In this document: piece after piece, positions 13,130 through 25,216 of the stretch
Layout of the letters: the number at the start of each line of letters is the position of its first letter
Numbering within the stretch: the stretch's first letter is position 1
Assembly: GCF_032118995.1 (NCBI RefSeq)
Contig: NC_092656.1
Coordinates: forward strand, 20,232,965-20,296,964
From: Asterias amurensis
Lineage: Eukaryota; Echinodermata; Asteroidea; Forcipulatida; Asteriidae
Length of the DNA stretch: 64,000 bases
Direction: 5' to 3'
Translations under genes and position numbers: made by a program
Notes under the pieces: generated by a model
Seen by the model: only the letters and a program-made list of their open reading frames with translations
The model's database searches: none
Told to the model about the DNA's origin: nothing

Positions 13130-14190
13130 TCTGCTATATGTATGCAATATCGCAAAACTAACCTAATTAATTTTTCCCTTTAACTGCAGATCACCATCCC
13201 ACACTGCATACACAGAGAGAGTATTGTACACCATTTGTACACAAAGTAATTTAGTAAATCTTCCACACTACAACATCCCTACTCTACTGAGCATTTTTAT
13301 TTGTCAAATTTAAATTTGTTTCTACAACGCAAATTGTCTGCTTCACCTAAGGCATTAGAAACTAACCTAAGTGTACATAATAAATTTTTCCCTTGAACTA
13401 TCCACACTGCATGATACACTCGAGCTGTATTTCTGGTGTACGCCATTTGTTTAACGTAGTAAATGTTTCTACATACATGTACTACACAGCATCCGTAGTC
13501 TACGGATTATGATTGATCAAATTTTAAAAATATTTCTAAACCGCAAATTGTCTGCTTCCCGTACGGTAGGGCCTATTAAAAACTAACCTAAATAAATGTA
13601 TATAATTATTTTTTCCCTTGAACTATCCACACCGCATGATACACAGAGAGCTGTATTTCTGATGTACGCCATTTGTTAACGTAGTAAATGTGATCTACAT
13701 ACTACACAGCATCCGTAGTCTACGGATTATAATGATTGATCAAATTTTATAATATATTTACAAAATGCAAATTGTCTGCTTCACGTACGATGTTAGAAAC
13801 TAACCTAAATGTACATAATTATTGTTTCCCTTGAACTGCAGATCGCCATCCCACACTGCATAACACACAGAGTCTTAATGTACATGTACGCCATTTGTAC
13901 ACAGTAACTAAATGTTCCTCCATACATGTACATGTACTACACAGCATCTGAAGTCTACTGAGTATAATGATTAATAAAATTTTAAAAATATTTCTAAAAC
14001 ACAATTTGTCTGCTTCAGGTACGATATATCGCAAACTAACCTACTGTGTACATAATTAATTTTTCCCTTGAACTATCCCCACTGCAATGATACACAGAGT
14101 ATTTCCCAATGTACGCCATTTGTACACGTAGTAAATGTTCGGACATACAACACAGCATCCGCAGTCTACTGAGCATAATGATTGATAAAA
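13130..14190 (+). repeat. Tandem array, about 215 bp period, five copies
   Basis: AACTAACCTAA starts units at about 13156, 13370, 13581, 13798 and 14034. Each then has TTTTTCCCTTGAACTATCC, ACACTGCATGATACAC, GTACGCCATTTGT and GCAAATTGTCTGCTTC. Confidence 0.9.
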
Positions 14191-14571
14191 TTGTCTCCAG
14201 TCATACATAATGCATGACCTGTTCTTAGATCCTCTCCACGGATCTTTCGTATGGAGTACCCATAGAGTGTCTATGTTATGATCAAGCACTTGCTGGGAAT
14301 GGGGAGAGGGGGGAAAAAAAAATTAAAATAAATAGCAAGCCGTAATTATGAAAGTGCAACTCCTGTCAGTGATTAATTTACTATTTGGATCATTCACTGA
14401 TAGTGATAGAAAGTGGCAGCTCAAAACAGTGGCTGGTTTTCACGCTCAGCTCGGTAGTTGTTTAAAAGAACAACAAATTGCATTGAAGTAGCCGCGGCTG
14501 TGCAAGGGTTTTACACTATGCAGTAGTTCTCTACAGGTTTAAAAAAAAATGTTTCTTGAAAGCTTGTATTC

Positions 14572-14640
14572 GATTTCAGATCCTTACTCACAATTCAGAT
14601 CCTTACTCACAATTCAGATCCTTACTCTTTTATAATTTGT
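14572..14640 (+). repeat. Short tandem repeat (19 bp x3)
   Basis: CAGATCCTTACTCACAATT is repeated in tandem. The same unit, with preceding TCTTGAAAGCTTGTATTCGA, recurs once at about 14920-14958. Confidence 0.8.
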
Positions 14641-15079
14641 TTCAACTGTATGGAATATGGGAGGACAACTTGTAAAATCATGTGAGATTTGCGACATTGC
14701 ATGGTGAGGTATCAATGTATGTTTGGTTTGCGGTGATACCATTTGTGTTTTATCTACTTGTTAAGCACATGATGTAGATTGTTCGTTTGAAAACTTGTCT
14801 TGCTTCACTACTGCTGCTGAGTAGATTTTTATTTGATTTGGGAGACTTCTCAGTTCTAAAAAGAAATGTCGCACTGATCAAAAATCAAATCCTCAGAAAT
14901 GTTAATCATGAACAGCTTTCTTGAAAGCTTGTATTCGATTTCAGATCCTTACTCACAATCACATGCAATCCTGAATATTTGAATATCACGGTCAATATGG
15001 TGTTTTTTGTGGGTAGGAAATGTAAATGAATAATAAATCAAAAAAGTAATATTGTTAGACCATCAAATCAGTGCATTGT

Positions 15080-15320
15080 GCTGCATGTGCATTAGGCTTG
15101 TATGGAAAAAACGACTGTCATGACACACGATGTCGTTCGGGTCTGCAAATGTCCTCCGCCGTTTCCTTGGCGAGTAGCTGTTTACATTGGGGCTCCAGGA
15201 AGCTGATGAAGTGTCAAGATCACCTGGCCTCTAATCTTTGTTAAGTTTCTGCATTTATAATTAGTCCCGCATGGCCCACAATTATCCAATTAATGGGTTA
15301 TTTGGAGTGAGCTCAAAATA
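15080..15320. promoter_or_regulatory. Candidate enhancer-like element in a CRTC intron
   Basis: Unique sequence carries a forkhead-like TGTTTAC (about 15180) and clustered homeodomain-like ATAATTAG, CAATTATC and CAATTAATGG (15257-15297). The minus strand has a 57-codon open frame (15063-15236) without a start codon or a convincing splice pair. Confidence 0.25.
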
Positions 15321-15619
15321 AACACGACGCAGAGTGACTCGATATGAGCTGTTTTCAAGCTGGACCTGCCAGGTCCTTGGGATAAACAATATTTTGCATT
15401 ACATGCAGATTTATTTATGAATGGAAATATTACAACACCAGGGTCCAATTTCATAGAGCTGCTAATGTAGAAAATATTGCCTGACATCTTTCTGCTTAGC
15501 AGAAACGGGCAGGACACCATTCAAAAATTGTACACGCGACATGGTGTTTTGGCTGGCAAGGTTGTTCTGATTAGCATGCTTTTGTTAAACTTTGCTTCTT
15601 TTTGTGCTTAAAGTCGACC

Positions 15620-16000
15620 TTTAAGTTGCCTTGGATCGGTCGAGTTGATGTTTGAAAAGCGTTTGTAACCGTTCGTTATAAAATGCATATATGATTAGAA
15701 AGATATTTTAAAAGCAGAATATAATGATCCACACAAGTATCACTCGAAATTGCGTGGTTTTGCTCTTACCTCGTCAACTAACAAGGTCGGCTGTTAATGG
15801 AAGTCAATTTTTGACTCCCATAAATTGCCGACCGTGTTAGTTCGCAAAGTAAAAGGAAAACCACGCAATTTAGGGGCAAATTTGTGTGGATCATTGTATT
15901 TTACTTTTAAATCATCTTTCTAACCATGCATTTTATAACAAACGGTTACAAACACTTTTCAAAGACCAACTCGACCGATCCAAGGCAACGTGTTCCTTTT
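15620..16000. mobile_element. Foldback element family C, copy 1
   Basis: The left arm has TTGCCTTGGATCGGTCGAGT and the right arm ACTCGACCGATCCAAGGCAA. The arms pair over most of about 380 bp, through AATGATCCACACAA and TTGTGTGGATCATT. Confidence 0.88.
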
Positions 16001-16924
16001 ATAAGTATAAAATTGGGACCAGGCTAGGGGTGAGAGTCATCGCTGAACCAAAAAAAAATGTCTGAAACGAGGATTCAATTTGTAAGAAATCTGGGCATTT
16101 CCACCTGTTGATAACCCCTGGGGATATCGATTTCGATTTCAATTTTAAAGAGCTTTTAGGAAGAGTATTCTCCTAAGCATTATTAGAGCAGAGTAACAGA
16201 GCCACAGTTCTTTACACGAAAGAAATGTCTCATCCATGCACACCGAGCTGGATGCTCTTCACATACAAATGTAGGTGACCTTTGACTTTTTGACCCCTGG
16301 ATACACACTTCATATAGAGCTCCATGGGTCGACTCATCTAAACGACACCATTCATCTTTCTAGCCAGAGGGGCATTGGGACACCTTCAAAATGTTGCTTT
16401 TCAGGCCTGATACCAAGTCAATGAAGCAAGTTGCCTCTATGCCACAGGGCCCAGTAAAGAGCTGCCTTTATAAGCAGAATTTATTGCTTAAAACTTTCTG
16501 CTAAGCAGAAACGAGCAAGACACAGTCACAGATTGTACTTGTGACATGGTAGTTTGGCTGGTAACCTTATTCTGCTAAGTGTAATTTGTTTTTAACATCT
16601 CTATGAAATTGATGGTCATTGCCTTATTGTTCCTTGATGCATGAAGAGGTGCCATTAAGGAAAACCCAACCTTGCCCTTCCAAGACTGAAGCTTTGATAG
16701 GGAAGGCAATACAAACTTAATTGGCTAGGTACGCAGCTTTCCATAGTATACAAGGCAATTCCAGTGAGTAATTCCCTTGTACATGTTTAGCATAGCAATA
16801 GCAAATTGCTTTTCAGAAAGGCTCAGTGGCTGATGAAGAATCATCACTACCCAATAATGATCATTCAGCTAAACAAAAATACTGGATGACCTTGATCCAT
16901 GTAATTCGAAGTACATCTCATACA

Positions 16925-17452
16925 GTTTTTGAAAGGGCAAGGGCACCAACGCATTTTCTCTTTAAAGGCAGTGGACACTATTGGTAATTGTCAAAGACCA
17001 GTCTTCTTACTTGGTGTATCTCAACATATGCATAAAATAACAAACCTGTGAAAATTTGAGCTCAATCGGTCGTCGAATTTGCGAGATAATAATGAAAGAA
17101 AAAACACCCTTGTTACACGAAGCTGTGTGCTTTCTGATGCTTGATTGCGAGACCTCAAATTCTAAACTTGAGGTCTCGAAATCAAACTCGTGGAAAATTA
17201 CTTCTTTCTCGAAAACTTTGTCACTTCAGAGGGAGCTGTTTCTCACAATGTTTTATACCATCAACCTCTCCACATTACTCGTAATCAAGAAAGGTTTTAT
17301 GATGATAATTATTTTGAGTCGTTACCAATAGTGTCCACTGCCTTTAAGGGCACCCTATGAGGAAATTGTAAATTTCTACTGGGGCATTTTGAGGGCACAA
17401 AGGCAATTATCAAATGGCATGGAGACTTACGCCTTCATTGGCCCTCAGGCCT
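16925..17452 (-). mobile_element. Family D element interrupted by MITE-A
   Basis: The left half is TTTTTGAAAGGGCAAGGGCA and GCATTTTCTC. The right half is GGGCACCCTATGAGGAAATT through to CAGGCCTG. Confidence 0.75.
16962..17347 (-). mobile_element. MITE-A copy nested in a family D element
   Basis: It is a full-length 386-bp copy from TTAAAGGCAGTGGACACTAT to its inverse CCACTGCCTTTAA. Flanking family D sequence resumes immediately on both sides. Confidence 0.88.
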
Positions 17453-18836
17453 GGTACTGTCTTGTCTACAATTTACTTGTTGGATCGGTATACATGTAGT
17501 AACATACTATAGTTAATGTTTTCACACTGGAACATGTCAAATGCAAAATGTCAAGAAAATTTGTCTCAAGAATTGTAGTGTGATCATGAATATTATTAAA
17601 CATTTACTTCTCCATAGAAAAACATAAAATGCATACACTGTTTGAATGTAATCCTTCAATTTACAACCACATCCGGCAACTGTGCTGCACATAAATGTAC
17701 ATGACACACAAGAAAAATTGTTGTATAACGTGTAGTACATCTCTCTAGCTGGATCGAGTCTCTAACTTGCAGTCTTTTAAAGTTTAGTTTAATATGCTCT
17801 TTACAAATTTAAGGCAGAAATTGTGTATTATTTCATTTTCTCACACATAAACAAAATTACACTGATTTGAGCATAACCCATCCCTTGTTCGCTGTATAAA
17901 AAAAAAATTAAAATAAAAAAAAAAAAAAAATCGCAGTGCACAGCCTTCCTCTTGGGCGCATAATAGATCAAGATGACCTTATTTTATCACAACCCTTTGT
18001 GAACATTACTCAGGTGTACAACTAATGGGGCGTGTAAACCTGGCTAAGTCCTTGTTGTGTATTAATACTTTGACTGATTCAGTTAAAGGATTCTTAATGT
18101 TCAGCATTGTCACGGTGAACAATGAGCGTCCATTGTTCACCGTAAATGAAGACAGAATCACAGTCGAGATGACCTTTAAAGTTAAAGTATGCACTTTGTA
18201 TTCGTCGAGTGGTACTTTGACAAGCGCCTTGTGCAATGATAATATTTTTGTTGTTTTAAATAGATTCACTTTCCTTGAATTTGAAGAAAAAATTGTTTTC
18301 TATCTTTGTTGGGTTTGAAACTTTGGCGGCTAAACCATATCTAGTAAGGTTTGTGGTAACACCATGTAGAAATTAATCTCTAAATGAGTTGGGGTAGTTC
18401 TGGAAAGAACCGTTGGTTTTAACTCAACGTTTTGATCCGTATGCTCTGATCGTCTTCATGAGAAAAGCTATGTTGAAGGACTTGTGTCACATTGGCAACT
18501 GCCTTCCACACTTGATGTGACCCAACGTACACATAAAATAACAAACCTGTGAGAGTTTCAGCCAAATCGGTCTTTGGAGTCACAAGAAAAAAGTGGAAAT
18601 AATCTTAAATGTTTTCATATTATTGTCTCAAGTTAAAAACTAATCTTTTTTTCTTCTAATTTCATCTGAGCACAAGTATTTCAAAGGGAGTTCCCCACCA
18701 TGACCAAATTCAACAAATATAATTTACAAAATTGACCACATTACAGTGTACAAATAACCAATAACTTAAACCACTCATAAAAATTGTAAATTTTTAGGAA
18801 AAACTGAAGTAAATGAAAAAGCATAAGTTGACTTAC

Positions 18837-18888
18837 CTTCTCCAACTTGTATCACTTGGCGGTGACAGATAAGGGGTCTGGTATGGTG
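18837..18888 (-). CDS. CRTC: CRTC middle exon (YLSPPSDTSWR exon)
   Basis: This is a 52-nt exon. The acceptor reads ACACAG|CACC and the donor GAGAAG|GTAAGT. It enters with 2 nt completing a codon, encodes PYQTPYLSPPSDTSWR and exits with AG, so the next codon begins AGN. This matches the conserved CRTC segment SPY-x-x-x-YLSPPP-x-x-SWRR, which sits just before the second SIK site (TNSDSALH). It lies 22.5 kb downstream of exon 2 on the same strand. The exon(s) between, about 45 aa in other animals, were not identified with confidence, and no later CRTC exon was recognised between here and position 1. The motif match is strong despite the short length. Confidence 0.87.
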
Positions 18889-19758
18889 CTGTGTCGTATG
18901 ATGGGAATTAAGGAAGATATACATGTGTAGTGTAACAATCAAAACTCGAAGAAAACAAAATTCATTGTTATTAATTCATTATATAAAACCTAACTCACAG
19001 TGCAGGCTTTGAATTAACCTATGGTACCTACAGCAATTGTTGAAGTGCCCTGTGGTTTTGTTAAAGCGCCCTTTGGAAAAAATCCACTAAAATTTTTTGT
19101 TTACACGAATACAACAAAATCAGCAACAATCCTATAATTCCAAATCAGAAAATATCAGTACAAACATAGAGTTTAATGTCAACTTAGTTTTGTGCAAGTT
19201 GCGGGCATCGTACATGTACTGCAAAGCAAAATTTACAGGCGGCTACAAATAGCATCCCCAAAATAAATTCATCCATCAATTGTTCAGCGTTGCTATGCTA
19301 CATTGTAGTCATTGAGGGGTTCTGATAAACTGCATGACATGAATCACAATGAATTTGCCCTAATGAAAATAGGTCGACTGTGACAATACAATGGTTCAGG
19401 TTATTTACTCGCAGAAAATACCTTAAAGGAGCTTAAGAAATCATGACTCCCAATTTGGCAAGAATAATTTAGATCTACATCCGTTGGAGAGTTATTGATG
19501 CAGTCTTTCAGCAACCATCGCTTTGAAAGCACAATGCATTTTTGTGAATACGCATAGCATCACAAAAGAAATGATGGTACAAATACAATTTATTCTTTTT
19601 AATTTTAGTTTATGTATGCGTAGCAAGAAAAGGAAAACTTGGTCATTGTGTGCAATTATTTGCATAATGTAGTCTGTAAATGTTTCAGGCCTGGAGTTTC
19701 ATCTTTGAGAGGGCAAGGTCTTTTTTATTTTGCAAAGAGCACTTCCATTGGAAAACTC

Positions 19759-20125
19759 TTAAAAGCAGTGGACACTAATGGTAATTAATCAAAATAATTA
19801 TAATCATAAAACCTTTCTTGATTACGAGTAATGGGGAGTGGAGAACCAGCTCACTCTGAAGTGACGCAGTTTTCAAGAAAGAAGTAATTTGATTTCAAGA
19901 CCTCAGATTTAGAATTTGAGGTCTCGAAATCAAGCATCTGAAAGCAGACGACTTCATGTGACCATGGTGCGACAAGGGTGCTTTTTTCTTTTATTAATAT
20001 TTCGCAACTTCGACGACCGATTGAGGTCAAATTTTCACAGGTTTGTTATTTTAAGCCTGAGTTGAGATTCACCAACTGTGAAGACTAGTCTTTCACAATT
20101 ACCAATTAGTGTCCAGTGTCTTTAA
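19759..20125 (+). mobile_element. MITE-A copy nested in a family D-like element
   Basis: It runs from TTAAAAGCAGTGGACACTAA to GTGTCCAGTGTCTTTAA. It interrupts a family D-like copy (GAGGGCAAGG...GGAAAACTC | GGGCAACTTATGAAGGGG). Confidence 0.8.
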
Positions 20126-20224
20126 AGTCTAAGGGCAACTTATGAAGGGGCACCAAGGCTAGGACAAGAGCAACAGAGGCCATGGTTTTCGTGTCATTCC
20201 AGGCATGATGCATTATTATTTTAT

Positions 20225-20473
20225 GCATTATGTATATTGGGATACACCAAGTGAGAATACTGGTCTTTGACAATTACCAAAGGTGTCCAGGGGTGGATTT
20301 CACAAAGGTAGTCCTAACTTAGGACTAGTCCTAGGCAATGCTAAGAGATAGGACCAGTCCTAAGTTATGATGGGTTACTGGTCCTAACTTAGGACCAGTC
20401 CTATCTCTTAGCATTGCCTAGGACTAGTCCTAAGTTAGGACTACCTTTGTGAAATCCACCCCAGTGCCTTTAA
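20225..20473 (+). mobile_element. MITE-A right end with foldback insertion
   Basis: It reads GATACACCAAGTGAGAATAC and AATTACCAAAGGTGTC, then the foldback at 20291-20461, then AGTGCCTTTAAA. Confidence 0.75.
20291..20461. mobile_element. 171-bp foldback (near-perfect hairpin) element
   Basis: The left arm begins GGGTGGATTTCACAAAGGTA. The right arm is its inverse, ending TACCTTTGTGAAATCCACCC. The arms pair over about 80 bp around a short loop. It is flanked by CAG on both sides, consistent with a 3-bp target duplication inside MITE-A. Confidence 0.88.
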
Positions 20474-22439
20474 ACGCATTGATTATGTGCATTGTTTTTA
20501 TCCAGAAGTTATAATTTTATCTTTTTTGCACGTTTTGACTTTGATTTATCAGTTTTCTGTTTCCATTTCTTCTATTTCGAGTGGTGTCCTCGGTCAATGA
20601 TATTACGGCTGAGATTTCCCCAGGTCTTCCTGTCCCCCAAGCATGTGGACACTTCCTCAGCTGTCACAAATCCAGTGTCCTTTTTCAGCATTGGTTTATT
20701 ATTGTTGTAGGCGTCACAAGATTTGTTAGGTATGATTTTGTTGTGTCTTGTGCATGTTATCGGTAACATTTGTCGAAAACTTGGCCGAATAAATAAAAAT
20801 AATAATTTTTAGTTCGCTATCTAAACAATCACAGTTCATACTTCTAGATAATCAAAGCACCAGACTGTTATGCCCTCCAAGCCTCAGTTTGGCCATACTC
20901 ATTTCCTATGCCATGTTTGCACCTAAGATGTCATCGCCATGATTAAAGCACGGTTGACAGTGAGCCTGTGTGCACAGAGCATTATCAAACACGAGAAGCC
21001 TTCTGGCATTTCAAAACACTGTATGCTTTGGTGTCACTGAATTCTGTGCCGTACAATGCATTTCAGTAGACCTAAATGTCACTAAACTATTTGTTTCGTT
21101 ATTTTGTTTTCCTTATTGCTAGGCTTTTTTTCCCCCGACGTGGCTTACATAAACAAAAACTCCTTTATACAATGTACAAAATGTGCAGGTTACACAACCA
21201 TACAACAATAATGTTCAGCATTTTGACATTAAATCAAGTCATTGCTCCCTCTCCTCTCCTCTCCTTAATGAGATTAAAAGAAAAAATAATATTTTTAAAT
21301 TTCTATGTTTTTCAGACCTAATAATATCATGAATACCATGTTAACTAATTCAGCTAAAACAACAGTTACATCTATTGGTAGAGCATTTGTCGCACGTTTC
21401 TTGCAATTTATGATTTCTCTGGGTAAGGTATATACTATAAAGCTGCTCCCCAAATCTGTACCCCGTAAGCCTACATTTTGTACCTCTCCGACTCCCCCCC
21501 CCCCACCCCAATTGAAATTCATGGCAGTAATTCCACTGCCAATAACCCATTGCAAAGAGAAGGTGGAAAGAATGTCTTCATATCCTAAACTACATGTATA
21601 AAGTACACTATATTGTTGAAAAAGTTTTCAATACTCAAATCCCCACCCATCAAATCCTTACAAGTGTCTACAAAAACGCACATTTCTCCATGATTTATTT
21701 TGCAGTTTCTTAATAAAACAGACAGTTTGTCCCTAACACTACCTCACCTGATGCTCTCCCCCACCCCCTTCCCACCATCAGGAATCCCTAATTTATGTCC
21801 GGCAATCACCGCATCATGTACTTTGAGTTTGAGAGGAGAGCTCTTGTCATGTTACGGCTGTACACTCCCTGACTGTCCCTGAGCCAGAACCTGCAAAACC
21901 ACTTACAGAGCTCACAGTCAAGCTGTACAGAGAGCTAAACGCACTAGCGTTGGGGTCTTCGACAAGGGTCTTCGACAGTGAGTAAAGCGGATCGGATAAG
22001 AATGTTTGAAATCATGGGGATTTTGACGGAATACAGCCAGGGTACAAACAACATTCAATGCCCTACAAGAACCTTTCCCCCTGTATGAGTGGCACGTACA
22101 TGTAGTGTTATGGTCCACAACAAGCTGAACATCTCTTCTTAAAGTTTATACGCATAAATTTTACTAATTTTGCTGTCTTGTTAACTTTCTTAGAAGCGAA
22201 AGACTCTGCTGGGGTCCAAACATCAGGGACTAATTACCCAAAGCCTGTAAGCATAAATTTTGCTTAACAGCCAAAATTCCCATAAGTTGACATTACAGCA
22301 AGTGGTTCCCCCACTCAATTTTTTTTTTGCTTAGCAAAGAAATTTGTCGAGCACCTCTTGAAACTTTCATACATGTAGAAGTGACAAAAGTCAATCTTTT
22401 TGACCTATGATTTACAATGTAAAGACCTAAAATTACAAA

Positions 22440-22575
22440 GAGGACATGGAGGCTATTGGCTCAGTTGCCCCATGTCTTATCCTTGGTGCCCCTTTAAAAG
22501 TTTCCCCCTAGACTTTCAGGTTTTCCCACTGGAAGTAAGTGCCCTTTTCCAAAATGAGAATTGAATGGCCTCGCC
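22440..22575 (+). mobile_element. Family D-like copy
   Basis: It has GTTGCCCCATGTCTTATCC, TTGGTGCCCCTT and GGAAGTAAGTGCCC. It is divergent. Confidence 0.45.
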
Positions 22576-23124
22576 TTTCTTAAAGATGAATACCCTATTT
22601 CTCAATATGAATATGCAAATTGCACTATCCAAATAAGGCATCATTTAATATCTCTATTATCCAACAGTGAAAGTGCTTGACATTTGTCCGCGTACTTAAT
22701 CATCAAAACACGTGTCTTATTTCATTCATAGTGACTTTTTTTGTTCATTGTGAGGTGATTTTTTCTAAAGCAGTGTTGGAACAATCGGCGAGGTTGATCA
22801 AATCATCCTCTTGTTTAATAACACAACATCACAAATGACTGTCTCCTTCGAAAGTAGACAATCAATCCTGGCCAAGAGATTGGTGAATATTTTTGTATGT
22901 GTCACCGTGTCAAAGACGTCTACATTTCATCCATCAATCGTCCACCGGGACCAAGAAACACATAACTAAAGATAGACTATAATACGCTTTGTCTCTCATG
23001 GGGATTTGCCACAGTCTGCAGTTCTGAAACATTGTGTAGTTAAATACTGTCGAACATGTGATTTTTTTCCCCCACAACATAGTAAGTGCAATGACAGTTT
23101 AATACTCTGTGCATTAGTTTACAC

Positions 23125-23435
23125 AAGGGCCAAACTTCATTAAGCTGGTGCTTTTGAAGCCCCAAAAGTAACTAAGCACAACAAAATTATGCTTACCAGA
23201 AAAAGGTTTCCAGCAACAAGAAAAAAACACCTCACATGTATTATCTGTGGCTGGTATCCTGCTAAATTTTGCTAAGCAGAAATGGTTTAAGCAGAATTTT
23301 CTGCTATGAAATTTTGCTTACAATTTTTTTTTTCTCAGTAGATGTTAGCAGGAACAAGTCAAATATTGTGCATGTGACATAGTATTTTGGCTGGTTACCT
23401 TTATTCTGGTAAGCATAGTTTTGCTGTGCTGGGCT
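23125..23435. mobile_element. MITE family E, compound copy
   Basis: It has GTGGCTGGTATCCTGCTAAA, TTTGCTAAGCAGAAATGG, GTATTTTGGCTGGTTACC and GTAAGCATAGTTTTGC. Parts of two units appear to be joined. Confidence 0.55.
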
Positions 23436-23957
23436 CCTTTTTGTTCTTATGCCTCAAAAACATTATCACAGTGTGTCCCCAAGGTCAAACTGTTCCCAAT
23501 GTTGCTTTTGTTGTCTAGCCCAGATACAGTCGATCAAAGAAATCAAAGAACTATTTTTTTCTCTCTTAAGTATTATCCAAGGAAATACCGGATTAAACGT
23601 TCCACAGGTAGTTTTGGGTTCATAATCGGGTAAAAAACTTGCGAAGTGAACACTTAATGAAATGCCAACTTCCAAGTACTGGCAAGTCCCCCGGCCATGA
23701 CCCTAATGTCTTTATCATGTGTAAAAGATCAAAGCGCTACAATTTTGTAAACCACTCTTAAAAATATCCCTGTTCAGAATCTAGTTTCTGTTTCAGAGGC
23801 TAAAAAAAGAGTGAACAAGAGTTCACTGGTCCTAACTGGTTTCTAACCAGTTTCTGTGACCAGTCCTCAACCAATCAGAATGCATTTCCTGACAGTCGTT
23901 ATCTGTGTGGTGTTTTCTGCATAAAATCACAATCCACTTAGAAGATTAAATATTTTT

Positions 23958-24326
23958 TTAAAGCCATTGGACACTTTCGGTACAGAATTTTTTTTTTAAG
24001 TTCACAGATTTACAAATAACTTACAGGGTTTACAGAAGGTAATGGTGAAAGACGACTCTTGAAATATTATGCCATGAAATGATTTACTTTTTTAAGAAAA
24101 CATTAAAACAATATCAATTCTCGATATCGAGAATGACTGATTTATTTTAAACACTAACATGACACGGCGAAGCGTGCGGAAACAGGGTGGATTTTCCTGT
24201 TATTTTCTCCCGACTACGATGACCGATTGAGCCTAAATTTTCACAGGTTAGTTTTATTTATAAGTTGTGATACACAAAGTGTGGGCTTTGGACAATACTG
24301 TTTCCGAAAGTGTCCAATGGCTTCAA
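23958..24326 (+). mobile_element. MITE-B copy
   Basis: It begins TTTAAAGCCATTGGACACTT and ends CCGAAAGTGTCCAATGGCTT. Its termini match each other best (GCCATTGGACACTTTCGG against its inverse). Confidence 0.85.
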
Positions 24327-24483
24327 ATGGAGCACACAGTAAAAATATGGGGCAAAACAGAAAGAGACCAAAAAAACAACAACCCAGAAACCTTCCTTTT
24401 ATGGAAACATGACTTTCATACACAGGCTTGCCGGGGTCCCACTCACTGCTGGTACATCAACACATAGGGGGGGGGGGGGGGGT

Positions 24484-24615
24484 AATACGCCTTTTTGAGA
24501 TGGCAGACGTGATACGAGTGTACTGTTCGATTTGGGTGCATACACACAAATTTTCCCCAACCTTATAGTGTTGTAGCATTGTGTCCGCCATATCTCAAAA
24601 AGGCTTATTGTGATG
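24484..24615. mobile_element. MITE family G copy 1
   Basis: The left end is CGCCTTTTTGAGATGGCAGA and the right end TCCGCCATATCTCAAAAAGGC (inverse). It sits next to a G13 tract. Confidence 0.75.
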
Positions 24616-24864
24616 GTATATATAGACCTTTCTTTTGTTGATAAACAAACCGCCTTGGTTGGCATGGTCGGCCGAATGTTAGTAAAACACTAAATCGTAA
24701 AAACAGATGTTTTAACAAAATTCAACATTTTCTGCAAACTTTTAATTTAATAAAATACCTCTCATAATTAGTTGTCTTGTTTTAAACAAAATCAACAAAA
24801 TTTGGTTTCATTGCTTTAATCAGTGTTTATCTGTTGTTCACTTAATGCAGGCATGGTACTTCAC

Positions 24865-24990
24865 AGGGACAATTGTGATTGCCTTGGTCATTGCCTTGGT
24901 CCCCTTGAAATCCTCATAGGGTGCCCTTTACAAAGGAGAAAATGTCTTGGTGGCCTTGCCCTTTCAAAAACGAAACGAACAGGCCTGTCA
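24865..24990 (+). mobile_element. Family D copy
   Basis: It has GCCTTGGTCATTGCCTTGGT, GGGTGCCCTTTACAAAGGAG and GAACAGGCCTG. Confidence 0.7.
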
Positions 24991-25216
24991 ATAAGCCTTT
25001 TTGAGGTATGGCGGACATTATACGCGCGCATCACACGCCGCGACTGATGCCACGCTCACCATGTCGGTGGTCATTAGGTTTACGTGTAAACGCTGCGTCA
25101 CCTAAAATGCGCACTTCACTGAATAACATACGTTCTATTTCTATGGTCAATACGCACAAATTTACCACAACTTTACAGTGTTGTAGCATTGTGTAACATA
25201 TCTCAAAAAGGCTTGT
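24990..25216. mobile_element. MITE family G copy 2
   Basis: The left end is AAGCCTTTTTGAGGTATGGC and the right end ACATATCTCAAAAAGGCTT. It is longer than copy 1, with a GC-rich interior. Confidence 0.75.

Larger units (their letters stand above)
1..18836 (-). other. Probable CRTC intron (no exon recognised)
   Basis: The YLSPP exon ends with an open phase, so CRTC must continue to the left. I looked on the minus strand for the next conserved segment (TNSDSALH) and did not recognise it, so it probably lies outside the window. The stretch holds repeat copies listed separately, three tandem arrays (3.99, 7.75 and 13.1 kb) and two GC-balanced unique stretches (12.4 and 15.1 kb). Confidence 0.5.

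Noticed and set aside
18006..18318. Overlapping open frames of nearly 90-100 codons on opposite strands
   Set aside because: Opposite-strand overlap around a hairpin, no recognisable protein, and no splice context. It is intronic sequence.
20572..20769. Minus-strand frame with DRKTWGNLSRNIIDRG
   Set aside because: It vaguely resembles the C terminus of some LINE ORFs, but there is no second conserved block to support it. Left unassigned.
21905..22118. Minus-strand frame with RRPLSKTPT considered as CRTC exon 3
   Set aside because: RRPLS recalls a CRTC motif, but the frame hits a stop before the nearby GTAAGT donor and the rest does not match.
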